DNA of 64,000 bases from Oscillospiraceae bacterium (lineage in GTDB: Bacteria > Bacillota > Clostridia > Oscillospirales > Acutalibacteraceae), in assembly GCA_902762875.1 (NCBI GenBank), contig CACWPS010000004.1, positions 1-64,000 on the forward strand. The letters are read 5' to 3'. Made by a program: the position numbers and the translations under genes. Under the pieces are notes generated by a model, which did not search any database, was not told the origin of the DNA, and saw only the letters and a list, made by a program, of their open reading frames with translations. Shown here in pieces: positions 8,005 to 16,605 of this stretch (positions within the stretch are counted from its first letter, which is position 1; every line of letters starts with the position of its first letter).

Positions 8005-8022
8005 CTTTTCTATTTTGATTTG

Positions 8023-8051
8023 TTGACTTTTTTCTCTTAAAATAGTATTAT
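8023..8051 (+). promoter_or_regulatory. Promoter of pcrA
   Basis: TTGACT (8023-8028), 17-bp spacer, TATTAT (8046-8051). The start codon follows within 30 bases. Confidence 0.7.
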
Positions 8052-8079
8052 AGATATATCAATTATTATGGGGAAAAGT

Positions 8080-10398
8080 ATGAATTTTATTGAGCTTAGA
8101 AAACAGGTTATAAAGAAATATTTTGACAGAATGAACGATAAGCAGTTCGAGGCGGTTACAACCGTTAAAGGACCGCTTCTTATATTGGCGGGTGCGGGGA
8201 GCGGAAAAACCACCGTGCTTGTAAACAGAATTGCTAATATTGTAAAATTCGGGGACGCTTATAACAGTACATATGTGCCCGAGGTTACGGAAGAAATGAT
8301 TAAAAGCGGTGAGGATTATTTAAACGGCATAACCGATTTTGTGCCGGATAATTTTTTTGCCGTTTCACCCGCAAAGCCCTGGCAGATACTCGCTATAACC
8401 TTTACCAACAAGGCGGCGGGGGAGCTTAAGGAGCGTATTGGCTTAAAGCTTACAGACGGTGCCGAGGACATTTGGGCGGGCACCTTCCACTCGGTTTGCG
8501 GTAAAATTTTAAGAAGATATGCCGAGCTTATAGGCCACACCTCTCATTTCACGGTTTACGATACCGACGACCAGCGGCGGCTTATGAAGGAAATAATGAA
8601 GTCGAATAATATTGACGAAAAAATACTCCCACACAGGAGCGTGCTTTCGGCTATTTCTTCGGCTAAGGACAAGCTGATTACTCCCGCTGAATTTAAGGAG
8701 TCCGCAGGCTCGGATTTCAGGAAACAGACCGTAGCGGAGCTTTACAGAATTTATCAAAAGCGCCTTCATGAGGCAGACGCTATGGATTTTGACGATATGA
8801 TTGTCAAAACGGTGGATTTACTGCAAAATAACTCTGATGTACTTGAATATTATACAAATAAATTCAAGTATGTTATGGTGGACGAGTATCAGGACACAAA
8901 CTATGCCCAGTATGTGTTGGTAAGCCTTTTGGCTTCGGGAAATAACAATTTGTGCGTGGTGGGCGATGATGACCAGAGTATCTACCGTTTTAGGGGCGCT
9001 ACCATTGAGAATATCCTTAATTTTGAGGACGAATACCGAAATGCCCGCACTATTCGCCTTGAGCAGAACTACCGCTCTACTTCAAATATTTTAAATGCCG
9101 CAAATGCAGTTATTAAAAATAATCTCGGAAGAAAGGGTAAAAATCTTTGGACAGATAAACAGGGCGGTGATAAAATAACCGTTTTCACCGCTGATGACGA
9201 GCGGGGTGAGGCACGGTATGTTGCCGACTCTATTCTTGAAGATGTAAAGCAGGGTATGAAATTTTCCGACCACGCCATTCTTTATAGAATGAACGCCCAG
9301 TCAAACGCCTTCGAAAATGTTTTTGCAAGGAGCGGTATTACCTATAAAATTGTAGGCGGCTTTAGGTTTTATGAGCGTAAGGAAATAAAGGATGTAATCG
9401 CTTATTTACAGCTTATAAACAACAACAGCGACGATTTGCGCCTGCGCCGTGTTATAAACGAGCCCAAACGGGGAATAGGGGATACTACGGTAAACAACGC
9501 CGCACAGATAGCGGCTGAGCTTGGCATTTCGCTTTATGAGGTGTTTAAAAATGCGGACGAATACGCCGCCTTAAGCCGTGCGGCGCTAAAGCTCAAGGGC
9601 TTTTGCGATGTAATAGACGAGCTAACCCGGACGGCCGAATATGTATCAATTTCAGAGCTTTTCGAGCTTATGCTTGATAATACAGGCTACCGTGAAGCCT
9701 TGGAGCTTGCAGGCGATGAGGGGCAGGAAAGACTTGAAAATGTTAAGGAGCTTGCAACCAATATCGCCCAGTATGAGGAAGAAACGCCGGAGCCCTCCCT
9801 TTCGGATTTTCTTGAGCAGATAGCCCTTATAAGCGATATTGACTCCTATGATGACAGCGATGACAGGGTAGTGCTTATGACCGTACATTCGGCTAAAGGA
9901 CTGGAATTTGACAATGTTTACCTTGTAGGTATGGAGGAGGGGGTATTCCCCGGAAACCAGTCTATTTATGCGGGCCCCGAGGAAATCGAGGAGGAGCGCA
10001 GACTCGCTTATGTCGCCATAACAAGGGCAAGGAAACGGCTTACAATTACAAACACCTACACCCGTATGATATTCGGTACCACAAACCGCAATATGCCCTC
10101 CCGCTTTTTAAAGGAAATCCCCGATGAGCTTTGCAATATTGGCGGAATAAGCCGTATTGTTACACCTGTTAAGACCGATTACTCTTATTCGCCAAGGCCG
10201 ATAAGGAGCGCTCATACTACGCAGTTAAAGGCCGAGTGCAATTTCACCGCAGGCCAGCGGGTAAGGCACAAGACCTTCGGGGACGGGCTTGTTATCACCG
10301 TCACCCCTATGGGCGGGGACAGTATGCTTGAAATTGCCTTTGATACTGTGGGTACAAAAAAGCTTATGGCGGGATACGCTAAATTAACGGTTATTTAA
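8080..10398 (+). CDS. pcrA: ATP-dependent DNA helicase PcrA/UvrD
   Basis: A superfamily 1A 3'-5' helicase for nucleotide excision repair, clearing recombination intermediates and transcription-linked repair. Motifs in order: Walker A AGAGSGKTTVLVNR (about residue 37), AITFTNKAAGELKER, motif II DEYQDTNYAQY, GDDDQSIYRFRGA, EQNYRSTSNI, TVHSAKGLEFDNVYLVGM and AYVAITRARKRL. The last 50 residues (GQRVRHKTFGDGLV onward) form the Tudor-like RNA-polymerase-binding tail typical of PcrA. An in-frame ATG at 8068 exists, but GGGGA directly before ATG 8080 makes that start more likely (772 residues). Confidence 0.96.
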   Translation: MNFIELRKQVIKKYFDRMNDKQFEAVTTVKGPLLILAGAGSGKTTVLVNRIANIVKFGDAYNSTYVPEVTEEMIKSGEDYLNGITDFVPDNFFAVSPAKPWQILAITFTNKAAGELKERIGLKLTDGAEDIWAGTFHSVCGKILRRYAELIGHTSHFTVYDTDDQRRLMKEIMKSNNIDEKILPHRSVLSAISSAKDKLITPAEFKESAGSDFRKQTVAELYRIYQKRLHEADAMDFDDMIVKTVDLLQNNSDVLEYYTNKFKYVMVDEYQDTNYAQYVLVSLLASGNNNLCVVGDDDQSIYRFRGATIENILNFEDEYRNARTIRLEQNYRSTSNILNAANAVIKNNLGRKGKNLWTDKQGGDKITVFTADDERGEARYVADSILEDVKQGMKFSDHAILYRMNAQSNAFENVFARSGITYKIVGGFRFYERKEIKDVIAYLQLINNNSDDLRLRRVINEPKRGIGDTTVNNAAQIAAELGISLYEVFKNADEYAALSRAALKLKGFCDVIDELTRTAEYVSISELFELMLDNTGYREALELAGDEGQERLENVKELATNIAQYEEETPEPSLSDFLEQIALISDIDSYDDSDDRVVLMTVHSAKGLEFDNVYLVGMEEGVFPGNQSIYAGPEEIEEERRLAYVAITRARKRLTITNTYTRMIFGTTNRNMPSRFLKEIPDELCNIGGISRIVTPVKTDYSYSPRPIRSAHTTQLKAECNFTAGQRVRHKTFGDGLVITVTPMGGDSMLEIAFDTVGTKKLMAGYAKLTVI

Positions 10399-10468
10399 TA
10401 ATTTTGAGATTGGTTTTTCAAATTTTGGGATTAAAATCAATGTATATGATAATATGGGGGCTGATATT

Positions 10469-11272
10469 ATGACAGCGGGTAATTCTGTTGTTAAGCTGAC
10501 CGCAAAAACTGCACTTAAAAATAATTGGCTTAAATGTATTGCCGCATCGCTAACGCTTATTTTCAGTTGTTTGATAATGTCTATCGCAACGGATTATGTG
10601 TCGTATATTTCAAATGGTACGCTGGGATATATATTGCTCGCCGTTGTCGGAATTTTTCTTATTTTTCCGCTTTTCTTAGGGGTTGTAAGATTTTTTTGGC
10701 GTATGATTTTCGGCGCTGATGATATGCAGTTGGTGATTTTTCACTATTTTTCCGATAAAGAAAAGTACAGGCGTGCTCTGCGCCTGTCAGCTTCTCTGGC
10801 AATTCGTACAGTGGGCTTTGCGACGGTAGTGTTTTTGCCGGCGATTATTATTGATTTATTTTCGGGAGTTAAGGTATACGATATGATGGATATTCCCATT
10901 CCTATCTGGACGGGGAATCTCTATTATCTTACGGTCTTTTTAAAAACGGTAGCGTCGGTAGTTCTGTTTTTTATTATGTCACGCTATTATTTAGCGCCCT
11001 TTCTTGCTGTCGCCGATGAGGATATGGATGTAGCGGAGGCTATACATATGTCCTGCGCATTGGCAAAGGATACGGGACTGGACTTTATTTACCTTATTTT
11101 CAGCTTTTTAGGCTGGATAGTTATATCTGTACTTGTTTTTCCCCTTGTTTTCACCCTGCCTTATTTTATTACCTCGCTTAGTGTTCATGTGCGTTTTGCT
11201 GTAGCGGAGTATAATAAAAAGGTAGAGAAAAATTCGGACAGCGGAATTCCCACATTTTCTGCGGAGATTTAA
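10469..11272 (+). CDS. Predicted integral membrane protein (DUF975-like), function unknown
   Basis: About 267 residues with roughly six hydrophobic segments. Features include the segment TAKTALKNNWLKCIAASLTL near the N-terminus, a PLFLGVVRFFWRMIFG motif and the cytoplasmic-looking MSCALAKDTGLDF. The layout resembles DUF975 proteins of clostridia, which have no assigned activity. GGGGG (10456-10460) suits ATG 10469. An upstream ATG at 10454 is in frame but has no ribosome binding site. It ends one base before the maf start, so the two are probably translated from one message. Confidence 0.6.
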   Translation: MTAGNSVVKLTAKTALKNNWLKCIAASLTLIFSCLIMSIATDYVSYISNGTLGYILLAVVGIFLIFPLFLGVVRFFWRMIFGADDMQLVIFHYFSDKEKYRRALRLSASLAIRTVGFATVVFLPAIIIDLFSGVKVYDMMDIPIPIWTGNLYYLTVFLKTVASVVLFFIMSRYYLAPFLAVADEDMDVAEAIHMSCALAKDTGLDFIYLIFSFLGWIVISVLVFPLVFTLPYFITSLSVHVRFAVAEYNKKVEKNSDSGIPTFSAEI

Positions 11273-11273
11273 A

Positions 11274-11828
11274 ATGAATACTGTGATTTTAGCCTCGGCG
11301 TCGCCGAGAAGAAAAGAGCTGTTAGGGCTTATAACCGAGGAGTTTAAAATAATACCGTCGGGCGTGGAGGAAGCTGTGCCTGACGGTATTCCGCCTGAAG
11401 AACAGCCTGAGTTTTTAGCAAGGCTTAAGGCAGAAGACATCGCAAAAAAATATCCGCAGGATATTGTAATCGGTGCGGATACATCTGTTATTATTGACGA
11501 TTGCGTTTTGGGAAAGCCCGGCGGTAGTAAACAGGCAAAGGATATGCTTAAAATGCTGTCCGGCAGAACCCATAAGGTTGTAACGGGCTGTGCGGTAATT
11601 AAAAACGGCGAATGTCGTTCCTTTTCCTCGGTGACTGAGGTTGAGTTTTACCCGCTGACAGACAAAGAAATCGAAGACTATATCGCCACGGGAGAATGCT
11701 TTGATAAAGCGGGTGCGTACGGGATCCAAGGCAAGGGCGGTCTACTTGTAAAGGCGATCCGAGGGGACTGGTATAATGTTGTGGGTCTGCCCGTAGCCCA
11801 ACTTGCGAGAGTGCTGAATTTTAGATAG
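11274..11828 (+). CDS. maf: Maf-family nucleoside triphosphate pyrophosphatase
   Basis: House-cleaning NTPase that hydrolyses non-canonical or modified pyrimidine NTPs. Family members were first described as septum-formation inhibitors. The signature ASASPRRKELL is at residues 7-17, followed by VIGADTSV and SGRTHKVVTG, and the C-terminal region contains AGAYGIQGKG and NVVGLPV. At 184 residues the length is normal. It follows the membrane-protein gene directly and is followed by short palindromic repeats that probably also end transcription. Confidence 0.93.
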   Translation: MNTVILASASPRRKELLGLITEEFKIIPSGVEEAVPDGIPPEEQPEFLARLKAEDIAKKYPQDIVIGADTSVIIDDCVLGKPGGSKQAKDMLKMLSGRTHKVVTGCAVIKNGECRSFSSVTEVEFYPLTDKEIEDYIATGECFDKAGAYGIQGKGGLLVKAIRGDWYNVVGLPVAQLARVLNFR

Positions 11829-11829
11829 C

Positions 11830-11956
11830 GGGGCGATGTGGGCATCGCCCCCTACAAAGGTAAATTAAATATTCGTAGGGGAGGGTTTCCATGCCCTCCC
11901 GTTAATTTGTATATCAGACATTAGACAACGGAACGACACGCAGGTCGTTCCCTACA
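11830..11956. repeat. Three tandem short palindromes sharing a CCCTAC edge
   Basis: Three hairpins lie between the convergent genes maf and mntP: GGGGCGATG/CATCGCCCC (11830-11851, then CCTACA), GGGAGGG/CCCTCCC (11879-11900, preceded by CGTAGG, so inverted), and GGAACGAC/GTCGTTCC (11930-11951, then CTACA). Their arms differ but each carries the same CCCTACA or CGTAGGG edge. They may serve as bidirectional terminators. Confidence 0.6.
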
Positions 11957-11975
11957 CATATTTGAAGGAGAAATT

Positions 11976-12545
11976 CTAAAAATTAATTACCCCTAAATGC
12001 TCAAGCAGAATTTTAAGGCCTATAAGTATCAGTATTGCGCCGCCTGCGATTTCGGCTCTGCTTTTGTACTTAAGGCCGAATACATTTCCGATTTTAAGCC
12101 CTACGCAGGAAAGAACAAAGGTGATAACCCCAATAAACAGCACAGCGGCAAAAATGTTTACATCGGGTAAAAGGGCAAAGGTAATGCCCACCGCCAGCGC
12201 ATCAATGCTTGTGGCAACGGCTAAAACAATCATTGAGGCGGGGCGGAAAGAGGAATTTACATTCTCGCTTTCCTTAGAAAAGCCCTCTTTAAGCATATTT
12301 CCGCCGATAAACGCCAAAAGGATAAAGGCTATCCAATGGTCGTAGCGGGTGATGTATTTTTCGAATGTGGAGCCTAAAAGGTATCCGATAGCGGGCATAA
12401 GCGCCTGAAAGCCGCCGAACCACGCACCGACGGCGAGGTAGTGCTGAGACTTTAACCACTGGGTTGACAGTCCCTTGCAGACCGATACCGCAAACGCGTC
12501 CATTGAAAGTCCTACCGCAATTAAAAACAGCTCTGTAATTCCCAT
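11976..12545 (-). CDS. mntP: Manganese efflux pump MntP
   Basis: A 189-residue exporter with six membrane segments that removes excess Mn2+. The sequence shows two similar three-helix halves, each with a conserved acidic residue in a helix: GLSMDAFAVSVCKGLS (N-terminal half) and VLAVATSIDALAVGITFALL (C-terminal half). The frame stays open upstream to 12824, but that part is repeat DNA and reads as low-complexity sequence. GGAGG lies 5 bases before ATG 12545, so that is the start. The promoter (12887-12915) is more than 300 bp upstream, with a repeat element in the leader. No Mn2+ riboswitch was recognised. Confidence 0.92.
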   Translation of the reverse strand: MGITELFLIAVGLSMDAFAVSVCKGLSTQWLKSQHYLAVGAWFGGFQALMPAIGYLLGSTFEKYITRYDHWIAFILLAFIGGNMLKEGFSKESENVNSSFRPASMIVLAVATSIDALAVGITFALLPDVNIFAAVLFIGVITFVLSCVGLKIGNVFGLKYKSRAEIAGGAILILIGLKILLEHLGVINF

Positions 12546-12598
12546 TTTTCCTCCGGATAAAAGTAGCCATCGCATTGTAGACGATTTATACAAACCAG

Positions 12599-12792
12599 CG
12601 CCTCCCTCTGACGAGGGAGGTGGCACGGCTTTGCCGTAACGGAAGGAGAGAAAGAGTATAGACTCGTAAAAAGCGTAAGCTTTTCTCTCCCTCAGTTTCG
12701 CTACGCTCGACAGCCGCTGACGGCGGCGGTCTCCTCTGTCACTTCGTGACATCTCCTCACACTGTGAGGAGTCACCCTCATCAGAGGGAGCC
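12599..12792. repeat. Nested-hairpin intergenic repeat, copy A (in mntP leader)
   Basis: The left end GCCTCCCTCTGACGAGGG matches the inverted right end GGCTCCCTCTGATGAGGG. Inside are small hairpins: CACGGCTTTGCCGT, CCGCTGACGGCGG, GTCACTTCGTGAC and CTCACACTGTGAG. Related copies lie at 37708-37885, 38801-38986 and 49977-50098. The inverted ends and lack of genes suggest a non-autonomous, MITE-like element. Confidence 0.7.
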
Positions 12793-12886
12793 GTGAACTT
12801 AATGAGCCATTTTGATTTGTGCAACCACCTTATCGCGACAGCCTTTGTGATAGCTTAAATGACAGTTATTTTCTCAAATCAAGCAA

Positions 12887-12915
12887 ATTCTATCATATTA
12901 CATTTTATTTGTCAA
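12887..12915 (-). promoter_or_regulatory. Promoter of mntP
   Basis: On the minus strand: TTGACA (12915-12910), 17-bp spacer, TAGAAT (12892-12887). It is back-to-back with the alaS promoter. Confidence 0.7.
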
Positions 12916-12952
12916 GGAGTGCAAAAATAGCTGATATTAAGCTTACTAAAAG

Positions 12953-12981
12953 TTGACAAATAAAAAAATCGGGTATATAAT
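12953..12981 (+). promoter_or_regulatory. Promoter of alaS
   Basis: TTGACA (12953-12958), 17-bp spacer, TATAAT (12976-12981). The leader is only about 35 bases, too short for a T-box. Confidence 0.85.
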
Positions 12982-13020
12982 AATCAGGTCTATATAATTT
13001 TATTTTAAGGATGTATATTT

Positions 13021-15648
13021 ATGGAGTGGACTTCACTAAACGACCTGCGTGAAAAATATCTTTCGTTCTTTGAATCTAAGGGGCATTTAAGGCTTAAAAG
13101 CTTTTCTCTTGTGCCAAACGGAGATAAATCCCTGTTGCTTATAAATTCGGGTATGGCGCCGATGAAGAAGTACTTTACGGGGGAGGTTACGCCCCCCTCT
13201 GTAAGGGTTACCACCTGTCAAAAATGTATCCGCACACCCGACCTTGAGCGTGTGGGTCATACCGCCCGCCACGGCACATATTTTGAAATGCTCGGTAACT
13301 TCTCCTTTGGGGATTATTTTAAGGAGCAGGCTATTGAATGGGCTTGGGAATTCTTGACAAAGGTTTTGGAAATCCCCGAAAATCTGCTCTGGCCCTCTGT
13401 TTATGAAGAGGACGACGAGGCTTACGCTATCTGGCGTGATAAGATAGGCGTTCCAAAGGAGCATATAGTAAAGCTGGGCAAGGCGGACAATTTCTGGGAG
13501 CACGGCACAGGCCCCTGCGGACCCTGCAGTGAGATTTATTTTGACCGAGGCGAAAAGTACGGTTGTGGCTCCCCTGACTGTAAGCCGGGCTGTGACTGCG
13601 ACCGCTATATGGAAATCTGGAACAATGTTTTCTCCCAGTTCAACAATATGGGGGACGGCACCTATACCGAGCTCGAGCATAAGAATATCGATACCGGAAT
13701 GGGTCTTGAGCGCCTTGCCTGCGTAATGCAGGGGGTTGACAATATGTTCGAGGTTGACACCATAAGGAACATATTGAATAAGGTCTGCGAAATGTCGGGC
13801 AAGGAGTACGGAAAGGACGAAAGTACCGATATTTCTATCCGTGCTGTCACCGACCATATAAGAGCCTCTACATTTATGATAAGCGACGGTATTATCCCGT
13901 CAAACGAGGGCAGGGGCTATGTATTGCGCCGTATTATCCGCCGTGCGGCGAGACACGGCAAGCTTATAGGCATTGACCGCCCCTTCCTCTCCGAGCTTTG
14001 CGATACCGTTATTAATGAGAATAAGGCGGGCTATCCTGAGCTTGTTGAAAAGGAACAGCTTATTAAAAAGGTTATTTCCAACGAGGAAAGCAACTTTAAT
14101 AAGACCATAGATTTAGGTCTTAATATGTTAAACAGCCTTACTAAGGACGGCGGCGTGCTGTCGGGCGAGGATGCTTTCAAGCTTTATGATACCTACGGCT
14201 TCCCCCTTGACCTTACTAAGGATATTTTAGCCGAAAAGAATATGACGGTGGACGAGGAAACCTTCAATGAGCTTATGGAAAAGCAGAGACAGCTTGCCCG
14301 TTCTTCGAGAAAATCCGCCGATGCGGAAAGCTGGAAGAGCGACGGCATAAGCTTTGACGGCGTTAGCGCTACCGAATTTTCAGGTTACACCGAAAACGAG
14401 TGTGAAGCTAAAATTCTTGACATTGTAACAAACGGCGAGCATACTGTCGCCGCAGGCGAGGGCGAAAAGGCAATTATCGTGCTTGACAAAACCGTTTTCT
14501 ACGGCGAGGGCGGCGGTCAGGTAGGCGATACGGGCGTTATCACCGCAAAGGATTTTGAGTTTAAGGTTACCGATACCAAGAAAACCGCAGGCGGAGTGTT
14601 CACCCACTTTGGAACTGTAGAAAAGGGAACGGCCGCAGTTGATGACAAGGTTACCGCCGTTATTGATAATGAGCGCCGTGAGGCTATACGCCGCAACCAC
14701 ACCGCCGCACACCTTTTACAGGCGGGACTCCGTAAGGTTTTAGGCACCCATGTTGAGCAGGCGGGTCAGCTTGTAAACGAGAATACGGTACGTTTTGACT
14801 TCACCCATTTCTCTGCTCTTACCCCTGAAGAAATTGCCGAGGTGGAAAGCTTTGTAAACGGTGCGGTGCTTGCAGGTATTGCAGTAGAAAATACCGAAAT
14901 GCCCATTGACGAGGCAAGAAAGCTCGGCGCAATGGCATTGTTCGGCGAAAAATACGGCGATGTTGTACGGGTTGTAAATGTTCCCGATAGGTCGATTGAG
15001 CTTTGCGGCGGTACGCATATCAGCAATACCGCTAAAATAGGTCTTTTCAAAATTGTTTCCGAGGCAAGCGTTGCGGCGGGAGTTAGAAGAATTGAGGCGG
15101 TTACAGGCTACAATGTTCTAAAGCTCATTGAGGATTATAAGCAGCTTGCAAACGAAACGGCAGTTGCTTTAAAGGCAACCTCCGAAAAGGATATTGCCCG
15201 CAGAGCCGAACAGCTTACAAAGGAACTGCGTGACACCGAAAAGCTGCTTGAAAAAGCCGAGGCTAAGATAGCATCCGGCAAGATTGACGGGCTTTTAAAG
15301 AACGCACAGGAAATGGGCGGACTTCGCATAGTTACATGTGCCCTTGACGGTGCGGCTTCGGACGAGCTTAGAAAAACCGCCGATACTGTTAAGAATCAGA
15401 ATGATGATGTAATTGCCGTTTTAGCTGCGGTTAATGACGGTAAGCTCACCTTCTGCGTTTCCTGCGGAAAAAATGCCGTTGCAAAGGGTGCTCACGCAGG
15501 TAATTTGGTGCGTGAAATTGCTAAAATCGCCGGCGGAAACGGCGGCGGCAAGCCCGACCTTGCAATGGCGGGCGGCAAGGATGTTTCTAAGGTAAATGAG
15601 GCTCTTGCGGCGGCAAACCCACTTATTGCCGCACAGATAGGGGGATAA
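13021..15648 (+). CDS. alaS: Alanine--tRNA ligase
   Basis: Charges tRNA-Ala and edits mischarged Ser/Gly. It is 875 residues, full length. The class II catalytic core at the N-terminus includes RHGTYFEMLGNFSFGDYF and later RIIRRAARHGKLIG. The editing domain shows FYGEGGGQVGD and the zinc motif HTAAHLL, and CGGTHISNT completes the site. The C-terminal coiled coil (about 720-770) and DHHA1-type C-Ala domain ending GGGKPDLAMAGG are present. An inserted Cys-rich loop (CGSPDCKPGCDCD) lies in the aminoacylation domain, as in other clostridial enzymes. It is followed four bases later by a HIT protein gene. Confidence 0.97.
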   Translation: MEWTSLNDLREKYLSFFESKGHLRLKSFSLVPNGDKSLLLINSGMAPMKKYFTGEVTPPSVRVTTCQKCIRTPDLERVGHTARHGTYFEMLGNFSFGDYFKEQAIEWAWEFLTKVLEIPENLLWPSVYEEDDEAYAIWRDKIGVPKEHIVKLGKADNFWEHGTGPCGPCSEIYFDRGEKYGCGSPDCKPGCDCDRYMEIWNNVFSQFNNMGDGTYTELEHKNIDTGMGLERLACVMQGVDNMFEVDTIRNILNKVCEMSGKEYGKDESTDISIRAVTDHIRASTFMISDGIIPSNEGRGYVLRRIIRRAARHGKLIGIDRPFLSELCDTVINENKAGYPELVEKEQLIKKVISNEESNFNKTIDLGLNMLNSLTKDGGVLSGEDAFKLYDTYGFPLDLTKDILAEKNMTVDEETFNELMEKQRQLARSSRKSADAESWKSDGISFDGVSATEFSGYTENECEAKILDIVTNGEHTVAAGEGEKAIIVLDKTVFYGEGGGQVGDTGVITAKDFEFKVTDTKKTAGGVFTHFGTVEKGTAAVDDKVTAVIDNERREAIRRNHTAAHLLQAGLRKVLGTHVEQAGQLVNENTVRFDFTHFSALTPEEIAEVESFVNGAVLAGIAVENTEMPIDEARKLGAMALFGEKYGDVVRVVNVPDRSIELCGGTHISNTAKIGLFKIVSEASVAAGVRRIEAVTGYNVLKLIEDYKQLANETAVALKATSEKDIARRAEQLTKELRDTEKLLEKAEAKIASGKIDGLLKNAQEMGGLRIVTCALDGAASDELRKTADTVKNQNDDVIAVLAAVNDGKLTFCVSCGKNAVAKGAHAGNLVREIAKIAGGNGGGKPDLAMAGGKDVSKVNEALAAANPLIAAQIGG

Positions 15649-15651
15649 AAA

Positions 15652-15993
15652 ATGTCGGATTGCCTTTTTTGTAAAATAGTTGCGGGGGAAATTCCCAGCA
15701 CAAAGGTTTATGAGGACGAATATGTCTACGCATTTAATGATATCGACCCTAAAGCCCCTTTTCATGCGATAGTGATTCCCAAAATGCATATCGGCTCGGC
15801 TGATGAAATAAATGCGGAAAACAGTATTGAGATTGCAAAGGTTTTTGAGGCTGTAGCAAAAATCGCAAAACAGGAAAAACTGGAAAATGGTTACCGTGTT
15901 GTCAACAACTGCGGCGAGGATGGGGGACAGACCGTTCACCATATCCATTTTCACCTGTTAGCACGCCGCAACCTTGCGTGGCCTCCCGGCTGA
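15652..15993 (+). CDS. HIT-family (HINT-like) nucleotide-binding protein
   Basis: A small 113-residue purine nucleoside phosphoramidase-type protein. It contains the N-terminal CLFCKIVAGEIPS motif with paired Cys, and the histidine triad HHIHFHLL near the C-terminus. Relatives hydrolyse AMP-lysine or aminoacyl-AMP adducts. A functional link with the upstream alaS is possible, because tRNA synthetase side products are known HINT substrates, but this is inference. The start codon is four bases after alaS ends. Confidence 0.93.
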   Translation: MSDCLFCKIVAGEIPSTKVYEDEYVYAFNDIDPKAPFHAIVIPKMHIGSADEINAENSIEIAKVFEAVAKIAKQEKLENGYRVVNNCGEDGGQTVHHIHFHLLARRNLAWPPG

Positions 15994-16024
15994 TAGAGAT
16001 AATTTTTAAAAGAGGTTCTTAAAT

Positions 16025-16564
16025 ATGGCAGAATATTACACAATGAAAATTGCAGGGCTTGAAAGAAAGCTTGAAAAATTTCCCGTAAACGATAAACTGG
16101 ATATTGCCGCATTTATTATTTTCGGCGATGTGGAGCTTACCGTTGCGGGCTGTGCAGAGCTACTTCAAAAGCTCCCCGAATTTGATGTTATACTTACTCC
16201 AGAGGCAAAAAGCATACCGATTGCCTACGAAATGGCAAGGCAGACGGGTAAGCCTTATGTAATCGCCCGCAAGGGAGTAAAGGTTTATATGCGCAATCCG
16301 CTCCATGTAAATGTCACCTCGATTACCACCAAAAACGAACAGCATTTGTTCCTCGGTGAAACAGAGGTTAATATGCTGAAGGGTAAGCGGGTGCTTATTA
16401 TTGACGATGTTATAAGCACAGGCGAATCCCTTGCCGCAGTAAGAGAGCTTGTAAAGGAAGCGGGGGGCAGGGAAGCCGCCGCCTGCGCCTTTTTAGCCGA
16501 GGGCGACGCCGCAGACAGGGACGATATTATCTTCCTTGAAAAACTGCCGTTATTCTTTAAATAA
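16025..16564 (+). CDS. Adenine/xanthine phosphoribosyltransferase-type protein
   Basis: A type I phosphoribosyltransferase of 179 residues that transfers ribose-5-phosphate from PRPP to a base. The PRPP loop is VLIIDDVISTGESL (about 126-139), with flexible-loop and hood regions before it (VIARKGVKVYMRNP). The fold is closest to adenine phosphoribosyltransferases, but the N-terminal part (MAEYYTMKIAGLERKLEKFP) differs from classical Apt, so the substrate is uncertain. It lies 31 bp after the HIT gene and ends at a bidirectional terminator. Confidence 0.75.
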   Translation: MAEYYTMKIAGLERKLEKFPVNDKLDIAAFIIFGDVELTVAGCAELLQKLPEFDVILTPEAKSIPIAYEMARQTGKPYVIARKGVKVYMRNPLHVNVTSITTKNEQHLFLGETEVNMLKGKRVLIIDDVISTGESLAAVRELVKEAGGREAAACAFLAEGDAADRDDIIFLEKLPLFFK

Positions 16565-16565
16565 T

Positions 16566-16605
16566 AAAAAAACAGGGCTGTCTGAGTGACAACCCTGTTT
16601 TTTTA
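16566..16605. terminator. Bidirectional terminator between phosphoribosyltransferase and binding protein
   Basis: AAACAGGG (16570-16577) pairs with CCCTGTTT (16593-16600), with A and T runs on both sides. It serves two convergent genes. Confidence 0.85.

Noticed and set aside
12546..12824. Longer N-terminus for the MntP protein
   Set aside because: The open frame runs through repeat copy A, lacks a ribosome binding site, and encodes low-complexity sequence. GGAGG before 12545 gives a normal-length MntP.
12840..13020. T-box leader of alaS or manganese riboswitch of mntP
   Set aside because: The alaS leader is about 35 bases and no T-box sequence is present. No yybP-ykoY motifs are seen in the mntP leader.
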